A stretch of DNA of 64,000 bases from Thamnaconus septentrionalis. Taxonomy: Eukaryota > Chordata > Actinopteri > Tetraodontiformes > Monacanthidae. The notes below the pieces were generated by a model. The model saw only the letters and a program-made list of their open reading frames with translations, did not search any database and had not been told where the DNA came from. The translations under genes and the position numbers were made by a program. This document shows positions 10,601-22,452 of the stretch, one piece after another; position 1 is the stretch's first letter; every line of letters starts with the position of its first letter. The stretch covers positions 14,162,001 through 14,226,000 of the forward strand of contig CM020518.1 of assembly GCA_009823395.1 (NCBI GenBank), given 5' to 3'.

Positions 10601-13600
10601 TGACCTAAACTAGAAAAGCTTGGTTTTTCTATCCCGCCATGTGTGAAGAGCAGTGGCACGCTGTCCATTTTGTTTTGTTACTAGCAGCACTTTTTCACAA
10701 ATCTGGCCAGCAGACAGCTGCTGTGTGTCTGTGTTTCAGACATTGGGGCATTGTAATTTAAACTTCCTGCCTGTCTTGGTAACCAAGTGTTGACAGTTCA
10801 TTAACAAAGACCTTCTGTTTTTTTTTAATTGATTTTGTTATGTAAAACAAACACAAAGTAGAAAGTCTTTCCTGGAATGAGGTTTTTGAGTGCCGTCCAG
10901 GTGCAGCTGCCAGGGCAATAATAAAAAGCCCTCTCGCCGGAAGTGGACTCTTACTGGTACAGGATCAATCTCACTGCTTCACAAACACTGACTCGCTCGC
11001 GCCTCCCGTCTCCTCCAACAGGCTCCTGGGTGGAGTTGGAGATGAACCGGGCTGCAGCCGCGTCGGCCCCCTCGGAGGCCCAGGCGCCGGGCCTGCTGCC
11101 CCTCCCCCAGGTGGAAGAAGAGGAGGTGATGGCGGGCGGGCTGGAGCACGTGCCCTCCTCGTCCTCCATCCACAACGGCGACATGGAGAAGATCCTGCTG
11201 GACGCCCAGCACGAGTCCAGCCGCAGCAACTCCTCCTGCGACAGGTAGGGGGCGCGGGGAGTCTTCGGGTGACGACACGCGACCTCTGACCTCCCCGGTT
11301 GGTTCCGGCGTGGAATCGACACGAAACGTGCTCAGCCTAATGCGATGACTCGATAACGTGACCTGCGAGCCGTGAGCACGCCTTTCATCCGCAAGTCACA
11401 GGATAGATGGTGTTCGAGCTCACACGCCCGCTGCGGCCGCTAATCCCCTTTGCGTCGTGAACGGTTGAGGAAACAGGGATTCCAACCCCTGGATGAAAAG
11501 TTCCGCATGAGCCACGAGTTTCTCGTGCGTGCGCAGGCCCCGCGCCATCGGCCGCCGAGGTCCGGAGGAGGCCGTGCGCTGTTGACTCCTGTCCAGCCCC
11601 AGAAGGACGCCTGCTTGCAAAGCCAAAACACAGTCACTCTCCAACTGTGTGCTCAAGTCGTTATTGTGTCTTCTCTGTGTCTGCTTTGTTTGTTGTTGTT
11701 GTTCCTTTTTTTTTTTTTTATGATTTGTTTGGATAAGGACCACACTAAAAAATGTCTGGGGTAAAACTCTTGGTCAATAACGAGCGAGTGGGTGGAAAAA
11801 AATAAAAAGATTGGGGAAGGCAGGCAGGGAGGAAGAGGAAACTCACTGGGGTTAGCATGACTGGAGGGACAGCCTGCACAGTTAATGAGGAAGACAACAC
11901 ACACACACACACACACGCACGAGGACATTACAACACCGCTTTCGATTGCAAATGTCTTCTGTGTTTTTAGAAATGCAAGTTCCAGAAGTAGCATTCGGCT
12001 GTTTCCCACAACTAAATGCTAACCTGATGCAGTGGCGGGCAATGCATTATACTGCATAATAACAACACAATAATATAGTATACAAAGACAACAAGATGTG
12101 TAGAAGAGGTGAATATAAGAGTTGTAGAGCAGGCAAAAGATAAACTCAGGCTCCCTCCCTCATTAAATCCATGTTGATAACATCATGTGACTGCTTACCA
12201 GCAGTGAACTGCAGAGGATTGCAGAGAATTAGACTGATATGCGGGTCTGTACTGCTGTTTTGAGCCCGGATAGGAAAGGATTAGAGATGGTGTATTTACA
12301 CTCACCAGCCACTTTTTGATGCAAACATTCAATCGCATGTTCACGCGACCAGCTGATCGGCCAATCGGACGGTAGCAGCTCAACACATCCAGGCCTGCAG
12401 ACCAACTGAAGTTCAAAGCGAGAGTGAGGACATGAAAGCAAAGGGGATTTAAGTGACTTTGAGCGTGGTGAACAGAGCTGATCTACTGGGATTTTCACAC
12501 ACGGCTGCTTGCTGGAGTTCACAGAGAGTTGCCCCCCCCCCCAGACGGAGATGATGTCCAGTTAGAGGCAGCAGTGTGGAGGAAAGTGTTGTGTTGAAGT
12601 CAGAGGAGATCGTGCAGCCTGGTTGGTTGTCAATGGGACATTTTTATGGGAGCTTTAGCCGATAATTGACTCTCTGGTTTTTGCGTGTCCTCTGGTCACG
12701 TTCACATCCTTGGACACCTGGAACTATTTCCAGTTCGCCCGTGAAGAGGTGAAATCAGCCACATGACAAGAGGAGCGACGCACTCCCAGCACACTGACTC
12801 ACGCTCGGCAGCTGCACGGCAGCCGCTGAGCTGTCTCGGAATCAAATTGACTTCACGTCTTTATTTTATTTTGACTTTTGCCACCATTGCGCTCGAGAAA
12901 AAAAAAAAACACTTCCTGATCCTTCAACTCCAAACCGCATCATGTGTTGGAGTGTTTACCACAGGCTTATCAGCCGGCCGGCCGGTCAGCTGCCTGTGAG
13001 TCACCTGACAGTGCTTGTCGGCAGTTCCTCCTGTTTACATGCTGCCCCGGCGGAGGAGTCGTAACGCGATCGGCTGTTGGGCAATGGCAGGAGTCTTTGT
13101 TGCTTGCCATCAACAACAGGTGATCGCGATGGCATTTTTTTTTTTTTTTAAAGTAGATTTGCAGGCATTGCTTCCTGCCAGCCGGTGGCGCCAGACGCAC
13201 CTCCCGCCTTGCTCAGCGCGGGATGCTGCAGGAATCTGTCCCGCGACCTCGCCGACAACTCACGTCGCCTTGTCTCTGCCCCACAGCCCCCCGCGGCCCC
13301 ACAGCCCCCAGGACGAGGGTCAGATCATCTTTGACGTGGACAGCAGGAGAGACAGCCAAGTAAGAAGCTGTCTCCACGGCAACAGCAATGCCTCCACCTG
13401 GCTGTGTGTGTGTGTGTGTGTACAGTTTAGTGTCTGTGAAGATCACTTACCACGCCCAGTGTCTTTCCCCTCTACCCCCCAACAACAACAACAACAACAC
13501 ACACACACACACACTTCTGATCCTGATCTGTCTTGCTGCTATCTGTGCTTTGTTTGCTTCCCCAGTCAGAGGAGGACGTGTTGGAAAAAGAGCGGGACAT

Positions 13601-16600
13601 GGACATCCTGATGAAGGACGCCGACTGGGTCGCCGACTGGTCCAGTCGGCCGGAAAACATTCCCCCCAAGTAAGTCTGGGCTTGGCAAACACCGGCGAAC
13701 GTGGCGTTTCCATGGCTGCTAAACACACACAGCTGCTCCTCGATGTCCCGGCGGAGCGCTCAGTCGCCATGGCAATTAAAAGTTTGCCCCGAGGCCATCC
13801 ACCCCCCACTTGCTGATGCAACCCTTTAGCCGAGACGGAAAGTTAATTGATCCAGAAGTTTGCCGCTTGCACCGCAGTCTGCAATGGGTTCCTGCACCAC
13901 GACGTCAAGCAGCTAGTGGAAGGACCTTCAAATTGCTCTCCGCAGTTGAAGGGCGAGGTTGAACGAAAACTGCCAGACTGGCCAACCTGTTACGCTTTTC
14001 ACGTAGCGGCAACTCAAAATGGACTTTAGGCGCCGAGCTCTCGACGACAACCTAATAACCTCTAAACCTCTAAGTGGACTTTTCGCTGATCCTCCCTGAG
14101 TGTTCTGCCTTGAAAATAACAAGTAAAGTAACTATGGACATGTTTCCACTGGCTCTACTCGGTTGGTGCCAGCGCTGCTCGGTGCGGCTCGGCTCGGTAG
14201 GGACGTGTTTCCACTGGCTTGGTTACAACCTGAACGTGGGCGGAGTTACGGCTGCACGGCGGGTCGAAGGTCCCGTATGTTAACATGTTAGCAGCGTGAA
14301 AATCGCTATAAGGAGCGAAACTTACGAGACGCTGCCTCTTCAGTTTCGCTGCCAGCGAACACAACACAAGCAGAGCACGGAGTTAGCGGTGGTGGCTAAC
14401 AGTTTATCCACATGATTCAGCAGCTGTACTTTGCTAATAGCCTTCAAACTAAAGTTCCTTGAGGTCACTATACATTCACAGTCCTCGTACATGTGTTCAA
14501 ATATTGCCGTTGCGACTATTCTCTCGTCGTCCACCAGGGGGCCGAGTCGAGGCCGCAACCCACCCGTTGCCCACCAGGTGGTGATCCATCGCATCCATGA
14601 GGCTGAACAAACCTCCAACATTTCCTCTATTCGTTCCACTCCGACAGTTGTGGTCCTTGGTGCTTCGGCAGTCGCTCGGCATTTTTTTCCATTGGAAGAC
14701 TTTTTCCATTGCGTGGCGCTCAGTCCGTCCAGCTCTCTGTGAGCTTTTTCTTCGGCCACCGAGAAAAAAAAAACGTCTGCAGCTCCTTGTTCACCCATGG
14801 TACAGTTTCATAAGCATTTCCGTTTTTGTGTGTTTTTTTTTTTGTCTTTCGGGACCATAACGGTAACCTTTGGAACCGTGAAGGGAGCCAGTGGAAACAC
14901 GCCATACAATCCCATCACATGATCACAAATTGCAATCAACATTGAGTTGTACGTTCTGTGTATTTCTCTATATATTTTTGTGTTAATTACATTGTTTGAG
15001 CATGTTATGCAATAAGTACTAAACCTCTTCAGTGCAGTGCATTGCATTCAAAAGATTAGAGGAGGTCAAGTTAAGTTTGCATTCTTTATTGTACGTGTGT
15101 TCTGATGCTGAAGCTGAACCTCCCGAGACTTTTAGTGGGTCGCATACGTGAAGTCGATAAGTTCTTCCCGTTGCTGCACTCCCTGCACTCCAGCCAGTTC
15201 TGGGTTTCTCAGCCCCCTGTAATTACTCATAAGTTTTCTAAGTATTCACAAACAGTGATTTTCCGCCGCGATGACCTAAAGGGCCGCTGATTGTTGTTTT
15301 TGGTGAGGATTTTCCAGCCGCTCCGGGGGCCTGCAAATCAACGTCACTTCATTTTCCATCAGGAGCGTGAAGTGCGTCGGCTTTCCCGAACATTTCAAGA
15401 GGTGTTTCAGCTCCCGCTGCCCCGCAGTCTGGCTTTCTAAAGCGTGACTCTGGTCTTTCACCCTCAGGGAGTTTCACTTCCGTCACCCCCGGCGCTCCGT
15501 GACCCTCAGCATGAGGAAGACTGGCGCCATGAAGAAAGGCGGCATCTTCTCCGCCGAGTTCCTCAAAGTCTTCATCCCGTCGCTGCTGCTATCGCACATC
15601 CTGGCTCTGGGCCTGGGGTAAGAAGAACCGAGGGCTGAAGACCCAGTTCTCGGTTACGCTGTTTTTTTTTTACCTGTGACCCATTCATCTCACTCCACTG
15701 GTCAGAAAATGTGGGCCAATGCTCTCTTCTCTCAGAGTCAGACCATTTGTGATGTCACAAAGGGCCTATTTTGGATTTTAAAAAGCATCCGAAAGTGCAT
15801 AAAAAACCTTTAGGACTCCGCCACTCACTGACAAAACGCGCCCACATGCCACTTTTTACACTGGATTTGAAATAAAAGAATGAATTGAAACTAAATGGAA
15901 CCCAGCCCTCACAGACGTCCCATCATCAGCTGCTGTCCAGCTGTTGTGTCTCAGTGCCTGGCTGTCGCTCTCTCCTTGGGCGACGCCACATCATGGTTAA
16001 TTGGAATATCCCTGCAAATACCAACTTTTAGAATGTCTTCCCTTGCTTTTATTTGCTATTCATTCCTGTTCAGAATAAGAATACTGTCAACTAACAGATT
16101 GAAATCATGGCCGTTTTTCTGTATGGCTGATGCTAAACGTATGATGACTCATATTTTCTTTCTTTAGTTGGCCAATTGTTAGGTTTTTTTTCCATAAACC
16201 AGTCAATTTTGGCTTGAGGAACAAATCACCTTGATAAATGGCCCCAAACCAGCACATCACACACACAATGCCATGAATGATGTTTTTGACTGGCAGGCAA
16301 TCATATGATACATTATTATAGATTGTATTCAATAATAATGGTTAAACAATGACACATAACAAAATGTTTATGATGTAAAGAAGAGTCTGAAGACTTCAAG
16401 TATAATCTCATTTTGTACAGTTACCCACAATCTACATATATGTGCTTCCTTCTGCACCTGCGCCGTTCCATCCAGGTCATAAATTACATTTCTAATTACT
16501 TTCATTTACTTGTTTTTACTAAAAAAAAAAATATATATATATATACTCATGAATAGACATAATCACAATAATTTGTAAACTAATGTTGAGGCAAGGACCA

Positions 16601-18094
16601 ATTTCAGAATATCAATGTTCCATGTATTCAACCAGTAAACGTCCCAGATGCAGATAATGGTCAGTAGATGGAGCTATGAAGCCATATTTTCCATAGTTTC
16701 ATATTGCCAGTGCCAGACTGCAGCTGTTGTCTGGAAAAAGCTGCACACCTGCTGTCTCAGACTGCGTGTCCGCGACAACAAGCGTTCCGCACAACCCGAA
16801 TGCCTGGGACGGCCACGCTCCGCTCGTACCTGATGAACTCCTCCCTCCGCTCCGCCGCCGCCAGCGTCTGTCTTCTGGCCTAGAGCTCTTGTTTTTGAAA
16901 CAGAGTTTTCAGTCTTGCATGCACAGGATAAAGTTAAGGGGGGATTTTCCTTGATGTCAGAGGAGTTGTCGGTGAGCTGGTGTAATCCGAAATAAACACA
17001 AATATTCCTCTTCACAGCCTCCTTTTTCCCAGTAGTTTGAGGCCTGAGCTGCCCCTAGCGACCCAGTTCACAGCTCCCCCTACAGTCTAACTTGAGGCAC
17101 TGCTCACACCCCACCGTCTGGGCTGCAGTGTGCTGGAGCCTCTCCCAGCTGTCCACATGGTGAAAGGTGGGATAAGCGATGAGATAGTGTTGACACTGTC
17201 AAACTCTCAGAAAAGTTAGTGTCAATATTTTTTTAAGCTTTCAGTTGGAATTTCAAAATGCAAGACTCTTCGGGTGAACTTCATTTGACCTTCTATTGGC
17301 TTTCCAATTGAACATATCCAACCATTGGGGTTCTCAGTCCTTATTGCTTAACATGCTGTTGTCTAGCTTTATATATATATGTATGTATGTATGTATAGAT
17401 ATATGTTCCTTTATTTCAGACCCAAGAGATCCATGTTACAGTAAAAAAAAAAAAAAGGGAAGACATCCACCCTCCTGTGCAGTCCAGACCACCTAATACC
17501 CCCCCCAACTAAAATTCCGTGTAGTGCCATACATTTGAAAATATCGCAACACTAAATTGTGTGTGGGTCGGAAAAAAAAACCAAGAACAACCTTTTTTTT
17601 TCCTTGGCCACCGTCACTTGCTTTTGTTTGTGACCAGCAAACTCAGAACATTTTAGTAACATGTTTGTTACACGAGTCTTACCAACAACAATGCAGTGCA
17701 AAAAAAAAACTGACTTTTTTTTTTCCAGATTGTGGAATCTGGCCCATGACTGCATCCGCATTTCTGTTGCTGAGTGGTGCTAACCCCGAAATTAAACAAA
17801 ACCTGATTTATTTATGGCTTTTCCTATTGCGCGAACAAACAAGCAGCCATTTTACAAACATCGCTTCAGACTCGCCTTTTTTCTGCCCTTCGGTCCCAAG
17901 AGCCAAGTCGGCGTTGCGACATCTTCAGAATTCCACACTTCTTGCAATACGCAACACTATCGGAAGGCGGATTCATAAAATGCGCATATATTTATTTCTA
18001 TTCCTGACCAGCGCCTTGTGTCTTGCCCCCGTCCACCCTGAACAGAGTTTACATCGGGAAGAAGTTGACCACGCCACCCGCCAGCTCTTTCTGA
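7609..18094 (+). CDS. bnip3l: bnip3l (NIX), mitophagy receptor of the outer mitochondrial membrane
   Basis: Tail-anchored BH3-like protein that recruits LC3/GABARAP to mitochondria for mitophagy. Six exons, 7609-7669, 11022-11244, 13287-13359, 13566-13669, 15468-15617 and 18046-18094, give 219 aa, the same length as human BNIP3L. The LC3-interacting motif is WVEL at residues 23-26. The block [20 protein letters not shown] and the SRPE motif at 146-149 (reported PPTC7 contact in NIX/BNIP3) are conserved. The C-terminal membrane helix spans about residues 186-207 and carries Ser196-His197 plus A200-xxx-G204-xxx-G208, the dimerisation pattern known from BNIP3. Of the two serines before the LIR in human, only one is present (Gly21-Ser22). 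The tail [11 protein letters not shown] faces the intermembrane space. Upstream CRE and bZIP sites suggest stress or cAMP regulation; that is inference. Confidence 0.97.
7670..11021 (+). other. bnip3l intron 1
   Basis: 3.35 kb. The first few hundred bases are CpG-rich and may carry promoter-proximal elements. A poly-G run lies at 8440-8453. No nested gene or recognised transposon. Confidence 0.85.
11022..11244 (+). CDS. bnip3l: bnip3l exon 2
   Basis: 223 nt from a ccaacag acceptor to a gtaggg donor. Carries the WVEL LIR, an Ala/Glu-rich linker and [19 protein letters not shown]. The linker is longer in Ala than in mammals. Confidence 0.96.
11897..11916 (+). repeat. (AC)10 microsatellite in bnip3l intron 2
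   Basis: Ten AC units followed by gcacg. Neutral simple repeat. Confidence 0.9.
12297..12640 (+). mobile_element. Degenerate Tc1-like transposon relic in bnip3l intron 2
   Basis: Segments such as gatttaagtgactttgagcg and ctgatctactgggattttca resemble the helix-turn-helix coding region of Tc1-like transposases widespread in fish (protein pattern DLSDFERG ... ADLLGFSRTT). The stretch between the two is shortened and the frame is broken, so no transposase can be made. A C run at 12531-12542 interrupts it. Confidence 0.65.
13287..13359 (+). CDS. bnip3l: bnip3l exon 3
   Basis: 73 nt encoding (S)[18 protein letters not shown] to RDSQ before gtaaga. A second in-frame acceptor 18 nt downstream (exon start 13305) would drop PPRPHS. 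The upstream site is preferred because the family (for example BNIP3 with a PPR...PQ segment) keeps these residues. Confidence 0.9.
13484..13514 (+). repeat. (AAC)n-(AC)n compound microsatellite in bnip3l intron 3
   Basis: Five to six AAC units run into AC dinucleotides. A (TG)n tract lies at 13402-13420, so the short 206-bp intron 3 has complementary TG and AC runs that could pair in RNA. Confidence 0.85.
13566..13669 (+). CDS. bnip3l: bnip3l exon 4
   Basis: 104 nt from ccccag to gtaagt. Encodes SEEDVLEKE, the BH3-like stretch around DADWVADW, and SSRPENIPP; ends two bases into a Lys codon. Confidence 0.97.
14134..14908. mobile_element. Non-autonomous TIR element in bnip3l intron 4
   Basis: gtttccactggctc at 14142-14155 has its exact reverse complement gagccagtggaaac at 14885-14898, with flanking bases also partly complementary (tatggaca / cgccata). 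The interior (about 740 bp) has no intact transposase frame. An extra copy of gtttccactggct occurs near 14206 in the same orientation as the left end, giving a nested terminal repeat. The family is not named here. Confidence 0.75.
15468..15617 (+). CDS. bnip3l: bnip3l exon 5
   Basis: 150 nt from ccctcag to gtaaga. Encodes [32 protein letters not shown] and most of the membrane helix up to LALGL. Confidence 0.98.
15618..18045 (+). other. bnip3l intron 5
   Basis: 2.4 kb. Holds an AT run at 16529-16544, a tgta/ata tract at 17370-17403, and a degenerate interspersed repeat near 17127-17175. No exon recognised. Confidence 0.8.
17127..17175 (+). repeat. Degenerate teleost interspersed-repeat fragment
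   Basis: gctggagcctctcccagctg followed by gtccacatggtgaaaggtgg resembles a conserved segment of a common fish interspersed repeat (pattern CTGGAGCCTATCCCAGCTG ... GGCGAAAGGCGGGG). Only about 50 bp are recognisable. Confidence 0.45.
18046..18094 (+). CDS. bnip3l: bnip3l exon 6 (terminal)
   Basis: 49 nt after a gaacag acceptor. Completes a Gly codon and encodes [15 protein letters not shown] and TGA. The family ends IYIGKRLSTPSASTY in human, so the match is clear. Confidence 0.95.
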
Positions 18095-20165
18095 GCCCCC
18101 CAACCTGAAGAAAAGTGCCTGGGAAGTTGAGTCGTCGGAGGAGGTTTTGGCTGCCGCCGCGAGAGACGCCCAACCGCTCCTCCCTCTGCCCCGCCTGCTC
18201 CCCCTCCCCTCCCCCCCCCCCACCCCACCCCCCCCGCCCCTGAGATATGACATGTCCTCAGGAGAAATGCATCCACCTTTTCCCCTTCCGCCCCCCCCCC
18301 CCTCTCCCCGGTCTCCCACCTTCCCCGTCCCTCCTTCCTCTCCCCCTTAAATTGCTTGTCTGTAAATATCCTCCCTGCTCATTTTCTTCACTCGTACGTA
18401 GAAGCTCGTCAGAAACATTTGAAATGGAAAAAAAAAAAAAGGACTTGCTCGTGTTTTGCGCTCTCTCCCTCTGCGCAGAACAAGGTCAAATGTTTGTAAT
18501 GGTGGTTGGGGGGGGGTCACCAAACGCCGATCATCTCGTTGCTGAGGGAGGACCGCTCACTTTTGGGGACTTGACCACGGATTGTGCCAGCAGCTCCATC
18601 TAGAAAAGGGTTCCAGCGGGAAATCATGCCTTCGGAAAGTGGCCGGTTTTGTTCTATTTCCTAAGCTACTGTCTTTTCTTTTAACAATCATAATAATGAT
18701 AATAATAATAATAATTTATTTGACAGCCGTGGTGGTTTTGAGAGAGTTTGTCGTGATCCTTCGAGGCGTTTCTTTTCTCGTTGCTAAGCGACAGGGAGGA
18801 TTCCCGGCTTCTCGACGGAAACCAGGAATCCCATTCAACTCCTTTCTTCTCTCGTTGCTAAGTGACAGTAACTGGAAGCCAGGGTGTAGATTGTGCGTCT
18901 CCCCCTCCGTGCGCGTACACACTAACAGTATTTTGTGTTTTTTTTTTTTTTGTCGGGGTCGCAGCTTTCAGCCATCTGTCCTTGTACCGATTCTTCAACA
19001 TATCTTGGAGCTGCTGCACAGCTCGTTAACGTTGACTCCAGATTGGGCTTGCAACTTTTCAAATGTTTTGTGGGATTTGAAGCGAAGTTGGAATCATTTT
19101 ATTGTTATTTTCACGAGGCGAAAAAAGGCAAAGGCAAAGAGTGCGACAGCCCTGTTTTTTTTTTTAAACACTCCACCTATATTTTGCCAAAGCTGATGTA
19201 CTTTGCGGAGCTGATTCAGGATCAGATGTGGCACGTTAATTAACTGAAGGGAGATTTTTCTTCACCTAACGAGGCGTCTAATTATTAATATTTGCAGGCT
19301 GTAGGTCAGCATGTTCAGTCGGGTCTGCGGCATGATTTCTGAACTCCTTCGCATGAAGACCTTCCAGACCTGAAACAAGAATAAGTTGACATTTTTAAGG
19401 TGCAGATCCCAACAGGTGTTTATTGGCAGGGTGTGTTTTTATATGGGTTTTATTTTTTTTTTTATTTAAAAAAAAAAAAAAAAGAGCAGACACTGAATCA
19501 AAATAAACAACCCCATTTCCCATTTTCACACCTAAGTAAAATATGTTTTCACACCTTAATATGTTTTAAAAGCAATGACACCTTGTAACCAAAGGAGAAT
19601 TCCGCGCACACATTTAGCTACTTGTTGACTTGACTCTTTTTTTAAAAACATCCGTTAAAGCCTTTCCGGGACACCACTAAACTGCAAACACTATTCTAGC
19701 CAGCAGGTTGATGCTGGGTTTGACCGACTCTTGAACCGCCAGCGCTGTGGTGTTGCTACTCGGTAGCGAGTCTGTTTTGTTTTATTCTGCCCGTGTTTTA
19801 AATGTGCTGCGTCCAGCGGCATCTTTTCTCGATTCTTTGTCGTGTTTTTAGTTGTTGGATTTCGTCCCCCCCTCTTCTTTCCCTCCGGCATTGCAGAAAG
19901 ATTGTGAACGCGCAGAGCGGCAGCCAAGTTTGAAGTCTGAGGTTGATGAGAGAGTGGGAATAGAAGGCCCCATCGTCGACGGCAGGTCCTAATGTGAATG
20001 AAGGCGTGGAAAGCTTTTTTTTTTTCTTTTTCTTTTCCCCTCAGACTGCGATGCTCTAACAGTAGTCCTTGTATTGACGCCTTTTGCTTTGATTTTCTTA
20101 TTCCCTTAACATTGGAAAGAAAAAAAATAATACTTTGTCATTAAAGATTACCTGAGTGAAGCTGA
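18095..20165 (+). other. bnip3l: bnip3l 3' UTR
   Basis: Long, partly T-rich and C-rich, in line with the long 3' UTR of mammalian BNIP3L. Candidate poly(A) signals are AATAAA at 19502-19507 and ATTAAA at 20140-20145; the end is a guess. A 19-bp motif is repeated with one mismatch at 18776 and 18850. An (AAT)n run lies at 18694-18714. Confidence 0.5.
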
Positions 20166-20397
20166 TCAATGCGTGTGCATCTCTGTAGGTGAAAAAGTTT
20201 TTTTTTTAAGTGGAGTTTAAAACCTTTTGCTTAGATTTCCCAAGAAATTCTTATTTAATGTTCTTGACTGACTTGGTTGTTGATCAGTCTGGGAAGGAGA
20301 ACAGACCTCAGGCCAGTCTTTCATTGATTACATTTGTTAGTGGACATCTTTAAACTATTATTATCCCAGAGTGTCAGTTAACAATAAGATATTATTA

Positions 20398-20562
20398 TAC
20401 ACTGCCAGTCAAAAGTGTGGACGCACCCTATGTCTTTCTTTCTCGTGACTATTGACATGGCAGTTTCTCACTGAAGGCATCCAAGCTACTACGTATGAAC
20501 ACACATGGAATTATGTAGGAAACAATAAAAGTAAAAAATAACTCAAAATAACCACTTTTCAT
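20398..20562 (+). mobile_element. Truncated Tc1-like transposon end
   Basis: tacactgccagtcaaaagtg at the left and tctcactgaaggcatccaag, acacatggaattatgta downstream match the terminal segment of a Tc1-like element common in fish. Only one end is present, and no transposase or opposite terminus follows. Confidence 0.7.
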
Positions 20563-21540
20563 AAAAAGCATATTTAGAATTATTGAACGTGTTTTTCTTT
20601 GCTGCATAATTGCATATATCTCGCTCAGATATTTGATGTCTTCAGTATCTATCTGCGGTGTAGAAAGTTGTAAAGATATAAAAATAAGTTGCATGAGCAG
20701 GTGTCTCCAAACCTTTGGTGGTGGTCACTCGAGGGATTTAGGGGCCAAAAAACCTGACTTGTGTTTATCCCTCATCTTGTGTGACATTTGCTCTGCCAAA
20801 CCTGTTTATGACTCCTTGTGCCATTTATAAGTTTACAGTGTCAGGTTTCTCTTTAACACCCAGGCATGAAACCCTCAGCCCCGTCTGACCTGGATGTTTG
20901 CAACCGGAGAGGGGGACCCCTGCTGGGAGACCCCCTCGCAGTTTTTAGCGAGCATCAGAACGGGGCAGGAAGTTGATTGGAGTGACTGTCAGCACGGCGA
21001 AGGTGGACCTTGAGAGTATTTTCAATGTTGCACCAGAGCCCCCAGTCTTCAGGTCTGTCGGAAAAGATGGATGGATTCATGTTGAAGTCAACCCCTGAAT
21101 ACCAGTTTGGAAGCCCTGAGATTGGTTTCATGTCAGCCTACTGTTAAGCTGACTACAGTGGGCTACCAAACTTTAGCTGCGCAAACAACTTCAATCCCAT
21201 TTTTTTTGTTTTTACTGAGAATTAAACCAAATCAGACACAATGTTTGTTCTACTCTATTTAGCTGAATGAGGGCTAAACAACAAAAATGTTTTTAATGAG
21301 TTCACGTAGGTTTGAATTTCACATCGCCACTGTCCACGTGCCAGCAGTTTAGGCTGATTAGCTCCATCATCTTGCCCTTACTGGAATTGCACCAGCAATA
21401 AAATCCACATAAATTGAATTTCACTGAAGGCCGGTAGATAGATTTAGTTAAATGAAATAGATGTCCTGTGAGAGGCTGTTGTCTGGTCACTGTCCAGCAG
21501 GATCCAAATGATGTCACTTGTGCAGGATGGAGGCGTACTT

Positions 21541-21560
21541 TTTTTTTTTTTTTTTTTTTT
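21541..21560 (+). repeat. Poly-T run
   Basis: About 20 T residues followed by taaat. Simple sequence. Confidence 0.9.
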
Positions 21561-21851
21561 TAAATAGGATGTCTTTAAAACACAAACGAATTCCACCACT
21601 TTCTGCAATGTGACAGTCAAAATCTCATTGTGATTGACTTTCACAAGGTAACTCAATCACTGACGTTCCAGACGCAGTGAGTGTCTGTCATCCAACCTTG
21701 CAACCTTCAGTAGGAAGTCTTTTCAGTACATCTTTGGATCAAGGTAACCACTCGCAGTCCCTTTTATCTGTGGTAAAAGCAGAATGGAGATGCCTTCAGA
21801 AATCCCAGAAGAGTACACAGAAGAAACACAGGAAGCAGGATCCCGATCCAT

Positions 21852-21852
<1 letters not shown>

Positions 21853-21894
<42 letters not shown>
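21853..21894 (+). repeat. (CAG)14 trinucleotide repeat, intergenic
   Basis: Fourteen pure CAG units, the longest CAG tract in the window. An 86-codon frame across it would give poly-Ser, but the flanking codons show no conservation and no splice or promoter context, so it is treated as non-coding. Confidence 0.95.
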
Positions 21895-21897
<3 letters not shown>

Positions 21898-22258
21898 TGG
21901 TCAAATTTTAACAGAATCGGATGACATTTTCAAATGAAAAGATCAGCAAACAACATCACCATCATCTTTCACATGTATGGTGATAATTCTGTATGGGTTC
22001 TTTATCACATGAATACATGTAATAAATCTAACAGAAATATCAATGTTTTAATGTAATTGTAATTGAGTTAATTGCGTGTACCCATTAGACTTAAAAGCAG
22101 AATCAAAAAGTAAGTGGCCAGCAACTGGAGCCATAATGATGCAGCAGTGATGTCAGCGGTTTCAATCAGGTTAACTTGAAGAAGAAGACGAAGAAGAAGA
22201 CGGAGAAGAAGAAAAACCCTCCTGCACTGCTTCCCCATCTCCGGTCTTCCAGTGTCTT

Positions 22259-22268
22259 CCTTATATGG
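22259..22268. promoter_or_regulatory. CArG box (CCTTATATGG)
   Basis: Exact match to CC(A/T)6GG, the binding consensus of serum response factor. It lies at the left edge of a GC-rich patch with an inverted CCAAT (ccaatc) 26 bp further right. On the minus strand the order CCAAT-type box then TATA-like CArG resembles a small promoter. No transcript is demonstrated. Confidence 0.35.
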
Positions 22269-22334
22269 AACCTCAGATCACCTGCTCCCGGCCAATCAAC
22301 AGGCACGACGGACACGTCACTCCTCCCGCTGCAG

Positions 22335-22452
22335 CCGATGCCGTGAACAGGGTGGTGGCCCGCTGCGTCTCCATCCATCCCGCCGGCGAGGACGCTCTGC
22401 CTTTCATCTCCGCGGAGCTCAGCCCTGGACGGGGCTCGCATTGTGTGTTCAG
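22335..22452 (+). CDS. Possible orphan coding exon (unrecognised)
   Basis: Between a ctcccgctgcag acceptor-like site and a strong gtgaga donor lies a 118-nt open frame with high GC at third codon positions, encoding NRVVARCVSIHPAGEDALPF and then ISAELSPGRGSHCVF. Codon bias resembles the real exons nearby rather than the AT-rich intergenic DNA. I do not recognise the protein and see no partner exon joining in phase; the hydrophobic frame at 24.05 kb joins in a different phase. It may be a CpG-rich regulatory patch instead. Confidence 0.2.

Noticed and set aside
18582..19196. 204-codon frame in the bnip3l 3' UTR
   Set aside because: Composed largely of translated T-rich and ATA-type repeats with no codon bias or family match.
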